Below are positions 1 to 8,670 of a stretch of 20,362 nt of DNA, piece after piece. The DNA comes from an uncultured Pseudorhodoferax sp. Lineage in GTDB: Bacteria > Pseudomonadota > Gammaproteobacteria > Burkholderiales > Burkholderiaceae. The DNA is taken from assembly GCA_913776795.1 (NCBI GenBank), contig CAJYRH010000033.1, positions 1-20,362 on the forward strand, in the 5' to 3' direction. Positions within the stretch are counted from its first letter, which is position 1, and the number at the start of each line of letters is the position of its first letter. Below the pieces are notes generated by a model. That model was not told where the DNA came from and ran no database searches. It saw nothing but the letters and a program-made list of their open reading frames with translations. The translations under genes were made by a program, and so were the position numbers.

Positions 1-855
1 TCCGAATCCGCTGCCATGCAGTACCTGTCGGCCTACTCGGGCTGCACGATGGGCGAGTACTTCCGCGACCGCGGCGAAGACGCGCTGATCGTCTATGACG
101 ACCTGTCCAAGCAGGCCGTGGCCTACCGCCAGGTCTCGCTCCTGCTGCGCCGCCCGCCAGGCCGCGAAGCCTACCCCGGCGACGTGTTCTACCTCCACAG
201 CCGTCTGCTCGAGCGCGCCGCCCGCGTGAACGCCGACTACGTGGAAACCTTCACCAAGGGTGAAGTCAAGGGCAAGACCGGTTCGCTGACGGCCCTGCCG
301 ATCATCGAAACTCAGGCCGGCGACGTGTCCGCCTTCGTGCCGACCAACGTGATCTCGATCACCGACGGCCAGATCTTCCTGGAAACCTCGCTGTTCAACG
401 CCGGCATCCGCCCCGCCATCAACGCCGGTATCTCGGTGTCGCGCGTGGGTTCCTCGGCCCAGACCAAGATCATCAAGAACCAGTCCGGCGGCATCCGTAC
501 CGACCTGGCGCAGTACCGCGAGCTGGCTGCGTTCGCGCAGTTCGCTTCCGACCTGGACGAGGCCACCCGAAAACAGCTGGACCGCGGTGCCCGCGTGACG
601 GAACTGCTCAAGCAGGCCCAGTACGCGCCGCTGCCGATCAGCCTGATGGGCGCCACGCTGTTCGCCGTGAACAAGGGCTTCATGGACGACATCGACGTCA
701 AGAAGGTGCTGCCGTTCGAGCATGGCCTGCACGCCTACCTGAAGGACAAGAACGCCGCGCTGCTGGCCAAGCTGGAGTCGAGCAAGGCCCTGGACAAGGA
801 CGCGGAAGCCGAGCTGTCGGCCGCCATCGGCGCGTTCAAGAAGTCCTTTGCCTGA
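1..855 (+). CDS. atpA: ATP synthase F1 subunit alpha, C-terminal part (5' truncated)
   Basis: This is the C-terminal 284 residues of the F1 alpha subunit, which forms the non-catalytic nucleotide sites of the alpha3beta3 hexamer on the cytoplasmic face of the membrane. The frame is open from the first base, so the gene begins outside the window; E. coli AtpA has 513 residues, so a little over half is present and the P-loop lies upstream. Visible hallmarks are [36 protein letters not shown], and the SVSRVG segment whose arginine (codon 442-444) corresponds to the arginine finger reaching into the beta catalytic site. The C-terminal helical domain contains [20 protein letters not shown]. It is followed after 23 nt by atpG, the usual atp operon order. 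Nothing is odd apart from truncation by the window edge. Confidence 0.98.
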   Translation, partial: SESAAMQYLSAYSGCTMGEYFRDRGEDALIVYDDLSKQAVAYRQVSLLLRRPPGREAYPGDVFYLHSRLLERAARVNADYVETFTKGEVKGKTGSLTALPIIETQAGDVSAFVPTNVISITDGQIFLETSLFNAGIRPAINAGISVSRVGSSAQTKIIKNQSGGIRTDLAQYRELAAFAQFASDLDEATRKQLDRGARVTELLKQAQYAPLPISLMGATLFAVNKGFMDDIDVKKVLPFEHGLHAYLKDKNAALLAKLESSKALDKDAEAELSAAIGAFKKSFA

Positions 856-878
856 TCACCTGAGCGAAGGAGTCTTGC

Positions 879-3204
<2,326 letters not shown>

Positions 3205-3225
3205 GCAGGCGCTGGAAGGAACCCC

Positions 3226-3645
3226 ATGGCAACGACATTCCAGGTCGACGTCGTCAGTGCCGAGGAGTCCATCTTCTCGGGTGAGGCCCGCTTCGTGGCC
3301 TTGCCCGGCGAGGCCGGCGAGCTCGGCATCTACCCGCGCCACGTGCCGCTGATCACGCGCATCAAGCCCGGTTCTGTGCGCATCGAGCGGCCCGATGGCA
3401 GCGAAGAGTTCATCTTCGTGGCCGGCGGCATTCTCGAGGTGCAGCCCAATGCCGTCACCGTGCTGTCCGACACCGCCATCCGCGGCAAGGATCTGGACGA
3501 CGAGAAGGCCAACGCGGCCAAGGCCGCTGCCGAAGAAGCATTGCGCAACGCCAAGGGCGAGCTGGACATCGCCAAGGCGCAATCCGAGTTGGCCGTCATG
3601 GCTGCCCAGATTGCGGCGCTGCGCAAGTACCGTCAGAAGAAGTAA
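3226..3645 (+). CDS. atpC: ATP synthase F1 subunit epsilon
   Basis: Epsilon binds the foot of gamma, contacts the c-ring and can inhibit ATP hydrolysis through its C-terminal helices. The product has 139 residues, the same as in E. coli. The N-terminal beta-sandwich starts [20 protein letters not shown] and includes [17 protein letters not shown]. The C-terminal helical hairpin (about residues 85-139) is rich in Ala, Glu and Lys and contains [20 protein letters not shown]. It starts 21 nt after atpD with AAGGA upstream of the ATG. It is the last gene of the operon and is followed by a strong intrinsic terminator. Confidence 0.97.
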   Translation: MATTFQVDVVSAEESIFSGEARFVALPGEAGELGIYPRHVPLITRIKPGSVRIERPDGSEEFIFVAGGILEVQPNAVTVLSDTAIRGKDLDDEKANAAKAAAEEALRNAKGELDIAKAQSELAVMAAQIAALRKYRQKK

Positions 3646-3690
3646 GCCGCGCTCCAACGCAACTCCATCCGAGTTGCATGGTCAGCCGAG

Positions 3691-3723
3691 AAAACGCCAC
3701 GAACCTCTGGTTTGTGGCGTTTT
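3691..3723. terminator. Bidirectional intrinsic terminator of the atp operon and the convergent lemA/TPM cluster
   Basis: There is a perfect 10-bp stem, AAAACGCCAC at 3691-3700 pairing with GTGGCGTTTT at 3714-3723, with a 13-nt loop. The A-run on the left and T-run on the right mean it can terminate transcription in either direction. It lies 45 nt past the atpC stop and 11 nt past the stop of the convergent TPM gene. Confidence 0.85.
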
Positions 3724-3734
3724 CGTTTTGGGAC

Positions 3735-4253
3735 TCAGCGCAGTTCGATGTGGTCGGGCAGGCGGTTGGCGCGCGTTGCGCCTGCGGGTTGCGGGAAATG
3801 CGTCACCAGCACCGCCGACACCTCCTCGAGCGCTGTCGCCAAGCCGTCTTCCACGCTGCCGCGGCGCAGCAGCTGTCCCCATCGCACGACCATTGCCTGC
3901 CACTGCGCCGCGTCCACATGCCGGTTCAACCCGCGGTCGGCCACGAGCTCGATGGCGTGCTCGGCCAGCAGCAGATAGATCAGCACGCCGTTGTTGTGCT
4001 CGGTGTCCCACACGCGCAGCTTGCCGAACATCGCGACGGCGCGCTCGCGCGCGGTGGCGTCACGCAGCAGGTAGCTGGTGGGCAGGGCGGCCTCGACGCA
4101 GATGCGCACCTCGCCGGTGTGGTGCTCTTCGCTGGCGGAGATGCGGCGCTCCAGCCGCTCAAGCGCCGCATGCGGCAGCGCCGTGTGCGCGTCGCCCACA
4201 TCGATCCACCGGTGTGCCAGAAAGCGCTTCAGCCGCATCCAGATCTGTGCCAT
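3735..4253 (-). CDS. TPM-domain protein without signal peptide (second TPM gene of the lemA cluster)
   Basis: The 172-residue product resembles small TPM-domain proteins (TLP18.3/Psb32/MOLO-1 fold) that follow lemA and a ygcG-like gene in many Burkholderiales; the biochemical role is not known to me. The fold is suggested by residues from about 30 to 140: an alpha/beta pattern with GEVRICVEAALP, then LRVWDTEHNNGVLIYLLLAE followed by HAIELVADRGL. I see no N-terminal signal peptide and no clear membrane span, so it is probably cytoplasmic, unlike its neighbour. The frame is open to 4523, but that reads into the neighbouring gene. The ATG at 4253 is 14 nt after the upstream stop and has AGGAAC overlapping that stop, suggesting translational coupling. 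It is the last gene before the terminator. Confidence 0.85.
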   Translation of the reverse strand: MAQIWMRLKRFLAHRWIDVGDAHTALPHAALERLERRISASEEHHTGEVRICVEAALPTSYLLRDATARERAVAMFGKLRVWDTEHNNGVLIYLLLAEHAIELVADRGLNRHVDAAQWQAMVVRWGQLLRRGSVEDGLATALEEVSAVLVTHFPQPAGATRANRLPDHIELR

Positions 4254-4267
4254 GGGCCTTGTGTTCC

Positions 4268-5215
4268 TCACCAGTCGCCGGAGGCGCCGCCGCCGCCGAA
4301 GTCGCCGCCACCGCCGGATCTGAAGCCGCCACCATCGGAGCCGAAGCCACCCCCGCCCCCGGACCAGCCGCCTCCGAAACCGCCTGCACCGCCGGCCCAA
4401 CCGCCCGGCCCCGGGCCGATGCGCCCTCGTCCGCGCGGCCCACCCGAGCGCAGCACCGGGCCTAACCCTGCAAAGAGCGCGATGACAAAGGCCAACAGCG
4501 CCACGCCAAGCGCAAGCCACCACACCGTCTGCAGCACCAGCGCCACGAACGCGCCGGCTGCGATGCCCGTTGCGGCAGCGCCCAGGCGTCGCCCGAACAG
4601 ACTGCGCAGGATGCCGGCGGCCACCGGCACGGCGAAGAACAGCGCGAACAACAGCGGTGCCAGCATGTCTTCGTCCAGGCCGTCCCCGCCTTGCCTGGGG
4701 GCCGGCCCGGGCGTCGGCAGGCTCTCCCCGCGGATGCGTGCGTCCAATTGCGCGACGCCGGCCTGCAGTGCGCCCGCAAAGTCGCTTCGGCGCAGCCGCG
4801 GCGTGATGGCCTCGTCGATGATCTGCTTGGCCGCGAGATCGGGAATGGCGCCTTCCAGCGTCTTGGCCACTTCGATGCGCAGCCGTCGGTCGTTGATGGC
4901 GACCAGCAGCAGCACGCCGTCGCCGATGTCGCGGCGGCCGATCTTCCAGGCGTTGGCCACGCGGTTGGCATAGGCCGCGATGTCTTCTGGCGCCGTTGTC
5001 GCGACCACCAGCACGACCACCTGGGCGCCGCGCTCCTGCTCAAGCCGTGCCAGCACCTGCTCGAGCTGCAAGCGCTGGGCCGCATCCAGCGTGCCGGTGG
5101 TGTCGACCACGTGCGCAGTGAGCGCAGGAACGGCTTGCACGGGCTGGGCCTGCGGCATGGGCGCGGCGAGCAGCAGTGCCGCCCATAGCCCGAACCGCGC
5201 AAGCCAGCAGCCCAA
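4268..5215 (-). CDS. YgcG-type TPM-domain membrane protein with glycine-rich tail
   Basis: The 315-residue product has a signal peptide (about residues 1-25, hydrophobic core LWAALLLAAP), a periplasmic TPM domain (about 33-165, with HVVDTTGTLDAAQRLQLEQ, GAQVVVLVVATT, and GDGVLLLVAINDRRLRIEV), two or three hydrophobic segments (about 185-255) and a C-terminal tail dominated by glycine with interspersed Phe, Ser and Trp. This is the usual YgcG architecture, which commonly accompanies LemA; the function is unsettled. The start is TTG at 5215. It is the only start codon that keeps the signal peptide, because the next ATG (residue 20) would cut it off. The TTG is in the same frame as lemA and is separated from it by the lemA TAG and one codon. 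Confidence 0.9.
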   Translation of the reverse strand: MGCWLARFGLWAALLLAAPMPQAQPVQAVPALTAHVVDTTGTLDAAQRLQLEQVLARLEQERGAQVVVLVVATTAPEDIAAYANRVANAWKIGRRDIGDGVLLLVAINDRRLRIEVAKTLEGAIPDLAAKQIIDEAITPRLRRSDFAGALQAGVAQLDARIRGESLPTPGPAPRQGGDGLDEDMLAPLLFALFFAVPVAAGILRSLFGRRLGAAATGIAAGAFVALVLQTVWWLALGVALLAFVIALFAGLGPVLRSGGPRGRGRIGPGPGGWAGGAGGFGGGWSGGGGGFGSDGGGFRSGGGGDFGGGGASGDW

Positions 5216-5218
5216 GGC

Positions 5219-5806
5219 CTACTTCTTCTGGAAGTCGACCACCGGCGGGGCCGAGATCTGCGCTTCGTTGGCGACCGTGAAGCTTGGCTTGGCGTCATAG
5301 CCGAACACCTTGGCCGTCAAATTCGTGGGGAAGCTGCGCGCAAGCACGTTGTACTCCTGCACGGTCTGGATGTAGCGGTTGCGTGCCACGGTGATGCGGT
5401 TCTCGGTGCCTTCCAGTTGCACTCGCAGGTCGCGGAATCCCTGGTTTGCCTTGAGGTCGGGATAACGCTCGCTCACCACCATGAGGCGCGACAGGGCGCT
5501 GCCGAGCTCGCCTTGGGCTGCCTGGAACTTCGCCATGGCCTCGGGGTTGTTCAGGGTCTGCGGCGTGACCTGGATGGCGGTGGCCTTCGACCGGGCCTCG
5601 ACTACCTTGGTCAGCGTGTCCTGCTCGAACGCGGCTTCACCCTTGACCGTCGCGACGATGTTGGGCACCAGATCGGCGCGGCGCTGGTACTGGTTCAGCA
5701 CCTCGCTCCAGGCCGCCTTGGATTGCTCGTCCAGCCGCTGGAAGTCGTTGTACCCGCAACCCGACAGGAATCCTGCCAGCGCGATGGTGAAAAGCCAATG
5801 CCGCAT
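5219..5806 (-). CDS. lemA: LemA family lipoprotein
   Basis: The 195-residue product is a LemA-family protein, an envelope-associated protein of poorly defined function. The N-terminus MRHWLFTIALAGFLSGCGYN shows a lipobox (LSGC), so the protein is probably lipidated at Cys17. The family core follows: QRLDEQSKAAWSEVLNQYQR, RADLVPNIVATVKGEAAFE, KANQGFRDLRVQLEGTENRI and the C-terminal RNRYIQTVQEYNVLARSFP followed by FGYDAKPSF. The frame extends upstream to 6637, but that is antisense to other genes. The ATG at 5806 gives a proper lipoprotein signal and has GGGAG about 10 nt upstream. It is the first gene of the cluster with the two TPM genes, and LemA with TPM proteins is a recurrent association. 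Confidence 0.95.
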   Translation of the reverse strand: MRHWLFTIALAGFLSGCGYNDFQRLDEQSKAAWSEVLNQYQRRADLVPNIVATVKGEAAFEQDTLTKVVEARSKATAIQVTPQTLNNPEAMAKFQAAQGELGSALSRLMVVSERYPDLKANQGFRDLRVQLEGTENRITVARNRYIQTVQEYNVLARSFPTNLTAKVFGYDAKPSFTVANEAQISAPPVVDFQKK

Positions 5807-5947
5807 CTTCCAGTGCTCCCCCGAACCGACGCCACCGCCGGCCGGCACGGAGCATAGCGGAGCATTGGGGCGGGTCAGCAGCCGAGGAGCATGTGCTGCA
5901 ATTCGTTGCACAATCGCGCGCACCGCAACCCTTGGTATGCCAAGCGC

Positions 5948-6403
5948 ATGAGCAAAGCCCGATTGCAGTCCGCCACGCTGGCCGCAAGCGCCGACGACAC
6001 CGAAGCTGCGTTCTACGACGCCATGCTGCATGCCGATGTGGATGCCATGATGGCTTGTTGGGCCGACGAGGACGAGATCGTGTGCGTCCACCCCGATGGG
6101 CCGAGGCTGGTCGGTGCCAGCGCCATCCGCGCCGCCTACGGTGCGCTTTTTTTGGCCGGCGCGGTACGCGTGCTGCCGCAGCGCACGCGCAAGATCGAGA
6201 CCCTGACCTGCGCAGTGCACAGTGTGGTCGAACGCATCGAGGTGCTGACGGACAGCGGACCGCGCGCCGCTGAGGTCATCGCCACCAATGTCTACCTGAA
6301 AACCGCGCAGGGCTGGCGCATGGTCGCCCACCACGCCAGTGCCGATCGGCTCGGCGGTGGCCACGACCATGAGGCTGCCGCAGGGCCGCAGACCCTGCAC
6401 TGA
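5948..6403 (+). CDS. NTF2/SnoaL-like (DUF4440-type) protein
   Basis: The 151-residue product has the alpha+beta pattern of the nuclear transport factor 2-like superfamily. An N-terminal helix contains TEAAFYDAMLHADVDAMMACW, then DEDEIVCVHPDGPRLVGASA and IRAAYGALF, with beta strands AVHSVVERIEVLT and VIATNVYLKTAQGWRMVAHH. Small standalone members of this family are often of unknown activity; nothing here fixes a substrate. An upstream in-frame ATG at 5891 lies only 1 nt from a GAGGAG motif and adds a residue stretch unlike the family, so I chose 5948, which itself lacks a clear Shine-Dalgarno. A run of seven T at 6147-6153 is in frame. The next gene starts 13 nt downstream. Confidence 0.85.
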   Translation: MSKARLQSATLAASADDTEAAFYDAMLHADVDAMMACWADEDEIVCVHPDGPRLVGASAIRAAYGALFLAGAVRVLPQRTRKIETLTCAVHSVVERIEVLTDSGPRAAEVIATNVYLKTAQGWRMVAHHASADRLGGGHDHEAAAGPQTLH

Positions 6404-6416
6404 GTGAGTGGAGCGC

Positions 6417-7430
6417 ATGGCGGCACTGCAGTCGATGGCGTACAGCGCGCCCTGGTGGCTGCCCGGCGGAGACTTGCAGACGATCTGGGCTTCGCTGTAC
6501 GCCCAGCGGCGTCTGGGGCCCGCGCTGGCGTTCAAGCGCGAACGCTGGATCACACCGGACATGGACTTCATCGATGTGGACATGGCCGATGCCGCAGCCG
6601 ATGCCATCGATCCAGCCGCCAGCCCCGAGCAGCGCACGCTGCTGGTCCTCTTCCACGGACTGGAAGGCTCGTCTGCCAGCCACTATGCCGAGGCCTTCGG
6701 CGACTTCGCGCGCCAGCACGGCATGGTGTACGCGGTGCCGCACTTTCGAGGCTGCAGCGGTGAACTCAACCTCGCGCCGCGCGCCTATCACTCCGGCGAT
6801 TTCGAGGAGATCGGATGGATCCTGCGGCGCATGCGTGCACGGCATGCCGGGCCGATCGTCGCCGTCGGTGTGTCGCTTGGCGGCAATGCGTTGCTGCGCT
6901 GGGCACAGGAGATGGAGAGCGCTGCGTCGCAGTACGTCTCGGCCATCGCGTCGGTGTGCGCGCCGCTGGACCTGATGGCAGGTGGTATGGCGCTCGGCGC
7001 TGGATTCAACCGATGGGTCTACACGGGTATGTTTCTGCGCTCGATGAAGCCCAAGGCTTTGCGCAAGCTTGCACAGCATCCGGGGTTGTTCGACCGCGAG
7101 GTGCTGCTGTCGGCACGCGATCTGTACGCTTTCGACAATGTGTTCACGGCCCCGCTGCACGGCTACCGCAGTGTCGAGGACTACTGGCTGCGCGCGTCGG
7201 CCGGCCCGCATCTGGCGCGCATCCGCATTCCGGCGCTCGTGCTCAACGCGCGCAACGACCCGTTCGTGCCGGCCGCCAGCCTGCCCGGTCCCGACGCTGT
7301 GGGGCCGCATGTGACGCTGTGGCAGCCCGAGGAGGGCGGGCACGTCGGCTTCCCGCACGGCCCGTGGCCGGGCCATGTGCGTGCCATGCCCGATGCCGTG
7401 GGCAACTGGCTGTTGCGGGCCCTGCACTGA
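6417..7430 (+). CDS. YheT-type alpha/beta hydrolase
   Basis: The 337-residue product belongs to the YheT branch of the alpha/beta hydrolase fold (esterase-like, physiological substrate unknown). Landmarks are PWWLPGGDLQTIWASL at the N-terminus, LFHGLEGSSASHYAE, the strand HFRGCSGE, and the nucleophile elbow GVSLGGNALLRW with Ser153. The acidic residue is probably Asp281 in NARNDPFVP and the base His309 in EEGGHVGFPHG, giving a complete catalytic triad. A GTG at 6408 is an alternative start; I chose the ATG at 6417, which has TGGAG upstream. It lies 13 nt after the NTF2-like gene and 10 nt before the next, so the three are likely co-transcribed. Confidence 0.92.
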   Translation: MAALQSMAYSAPWWLPGGDLQTIWASLYAQRRLGPALAFKRERWITPDMDFIDVDMADAAADAIDPAASPEQRTLLVLFHGLEGSSASHYAEAFGDFARQHGMVYAVPHFRGCSGELNLAPRAYHSGDFEEIGWILRRMRARHAGPIVAVGVSLGGNALLRWAQEMESAASQYVSAIASVCAPLDLMAGGMALGAGFNRWVYTGMFLRSMKPKALRKLAQHPGLFDREVLLSARDLYAFDNVFTAPLHGYRSVEDYWLRASAGPHLARIRIPALVLNARNDPFVPAASLPGPDAVGPHVTLWQPEEGGHVGFPHGPWPGHVRAMPDAVGNWLLRALH

Positions 7431-7440
7431 TAATCCGCGG

Positions 7441-7989
7441 ATGGATGACATCGTGCGCCAGGCCATCGCGAAGTGGCCCAACGTGCCGGATTGCTACGGC
7501 TGGCTGGGGCTGGACGCGCGCGGCGGCTGGTTCCTGCGTGATGCCCAGGCGCAGGCAGCGGGCAGCTTTGTGCAGGGCGGCGCCGCCAAGGGCGACCGGC
7601 TGAGCCACGACCGGCTACTGGCCTTCATCGGCCGCAACTACGCCTGTGACGCAAGGGGCTGCTGGTACTTCCAGAACGGTCCGCAGCGTGTGTACGTCGA
7701 GCTGGAGGCCGCGCCCTGGATCTGGCGCGTCGCGCCGGATTTGTCCCTGTCCGCCCACACCGGGGCGGCGGCCCGTCGCGAGCACGTGTTGCTGGATGAT
7801 CAGGGGCGGGTGTTCGTGTCGACCGACCTGGGCCTGGGCCTGGTGCACTCGCTTGATGTGGAGCGCGTGGCCACTGCCGTGGAACAGGCGGGATGGGTGC
7901 TGGAGGAAGTAATGGCGGCCGACTTGCCAGGCCGCCATGGTTTCGTCACGAGCCCACAGTCGCTGGCGCAGGGCACGCCGGCCGCCTGA
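7441..7989 (+). CDS. DUF2946-like protein of unknown function
   Basis: The 182-residue product resembles a conserved Burkholderiales family (I recall it as DUF2946; the family name is less certain than the resemblance). Recognisable pieces are IVRQAIAKWPNVPDCYGWLG, LDARGGWFLRD, LLAFIGRNYACDARGCWYFQ and NGPQRVYVELEAAPWIWRV. There is no signal peptide, membrane span or obvious catalytic motif. The frame is open to 7375 inside the hydrolase gene, but the ATG at 7441 matches the family N-terminus and is 10 nt past the upstream stop. There is no Shine-Dalgarno; instead a GATAAT hexamer ends 6 nt before the ATG. A perfect 9-bp inverted repeat lies in its 3' part (7912-7938). Confidence 0.85.
   Translation: MDDIVRQAIAKWPNVPDCYGWLGLDARGGWFLRDAQAQAAGSFVQGGAAKGDRLSHDRLLAFIGRNYACDARGCWYFQNGPQRVYVELEAAPWIWRVAPDLSLSAHTGAAARREHVLLDDQGRVFVSTDLGLGLVHSLDVERVATAVEQAGWVLEEVMAADLPGRHGFVTSPQSLAQGTPAA
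7912..7938. repeat. Perfect inverted repeat in the 3' end of the DUF2946-like gene
   Basis: ATGGCGGCC at 7912-7920 and GGCCGCCAT at 7930-7938 are perfect complements separated by 9 nt. The repeat lies 68 nt beyond the stop of the convergent cytochrome gene. Its role is not known; a terminator-like or attenuating hairpin is possible, but there is no T-run. Confidence 0.6.
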
Positions 7990-8005
7990 AACCGCCGGGC
8001 TGGGC

Positions 8006-8581
8006 TTACTTGGACGCGGCTTCTGCCGGTGCCCCGTCGGCTGCCGCTGCAGGCTGCGCAGGCTCCTGGAACTTGCCGCCGCCGGCGTTGCCAAGGTAGG
8101 CCACGGCCCGTGCAATCTCCAGATCAGCGAAATCGCCACCGCCCTGCGGCGCCATGGCGCCCTTGCCCTTGAGCGCATGTTCGACCAGCGTCTCGAACCC
8201 TTGGCCCAGGCGCGGACCCCAGGCCGCTGCGTCACCCAGCTTGGGTGCGCCGGCAACCCCCGACACGTGACAGGCCGCGCACTGGGCCTTGAACACGGTC
8301 TCGCCGTTGGCCAGCGGGCGGTTGGCATCGCGGATTTCCACGCTGCCGACCTTTTGCAGACGCGTCGCGACACCCTGGGCCAGCTCCTGCTCCGTCAAGC
8401 CGCCGAGCGCCATCGCCCTGGCGTCACTGCTGCCGGATGGCTTGACCGCCGACACCACGAAGTACACCAGCCCGATGATCACGAAGATCGGCACGATAAA
8501 GGAGAACAAGGTCGCCACCAGCAGTTGCTTGGGGTTCTTGATGGGGCCCGTATGGGCGCCGCCGTCCGCATGTTCGCTCAT
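8006..8581 (-). CDS. Membrane-anchored c-type cytochrome (cytochrome c5-like)
   Basis: The 191-residue product is an electron-transfer cytochrome tethered to the inner membrane with its haem domain in the periplasm. A single N-terminal membrane span lies at about residues 19-44 (LLVATLFSFIVPIFVIIGLV). The haem-binding CAACH is at 101-105, with Met143 in KGKGAMAPQGG as the probable sixth ligand. The spacing and the GPRLGQGFETLVEHAL segment fit the c5 group. The tail after residue 170 is Ala/Pro-rich and probably disordered. It is convergent with the DUF2946-like gene (16-bp gap) and lies 89 bp downstream, on the same strand, of the efflux channel gene. A TATACT hexamer upstream suggests its own promoter. 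Confidence 0.92.
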   Translation of the reverse strand: MSEHADGGAHTGPIKNPKQLLVATLFSFIVPIFVIIGLVYFVVSAVKPSGSSDARAMALGGLTEQELAQGVATRLQKVGSVEIRDANRPLANGETVFKAQCAACHVSGVAGAPKLGDAAAWGPRLGQGFETLVEHALKGKGAMAPQGGGDFADLEIARAVAYLGNAGGGKFQEPAQPAAAADGAPAEAASK

Positions 8582-8621
8582 GTTGTCCTCAGTCTCGTCG
8601 GGGGCTTTTAGTCAGCCGGCG

Positions 8622-8627
8622 AGTATA
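8622..8627 (-). promoter_or_regulatory. Candidate -10 element for the cytochrome gene
   Basis: On the minus strand this reads TATACT, a strong match to a sigma70 -10 box in a GC-rich region, about 40 nt before the cytochrome ATG. The position 17 nt further upstream (GGGTCC) is not a good -35 box, so the assignment is tentative. Confidence 0.35.
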
Positions 8628-8633
8628 ACGGGC

Positions 8634-8650
8634 GGGTCCGGAGCGGACCC
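8634..8650 (-). terminator. Candidate terminator hairpin after the efflux operon
   Basis: GGGTCCG (8634-8640) and CGGACCC (8644-8650) form a perfect 7-bp GC-rich stem with a 3-nt loop, 20 nt past the stop of the outer-membrane channel gene. No U-tract follows on the minus strand, so termination may be partial and the cytochrome gene could also receive read-through. Confidence 0.45.
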
Positions 8651-8670
8651 GTCGCGCACGTGCCCGGCGT

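Noticed and set aside
4271..4450. Repeat-like GC-rich tract at the end of the YgcG-type gene
   Set aside because: It encodes the normal glycine-rich tail of this family; not a DNA repeat element or CRISPR array.
5807..6637. N-terminal extension of the lemA frame
   Set aside because: It runs antisense to the NTF2-like and hydrolase genes; the lipoprotein signal at 5806 defines the start.
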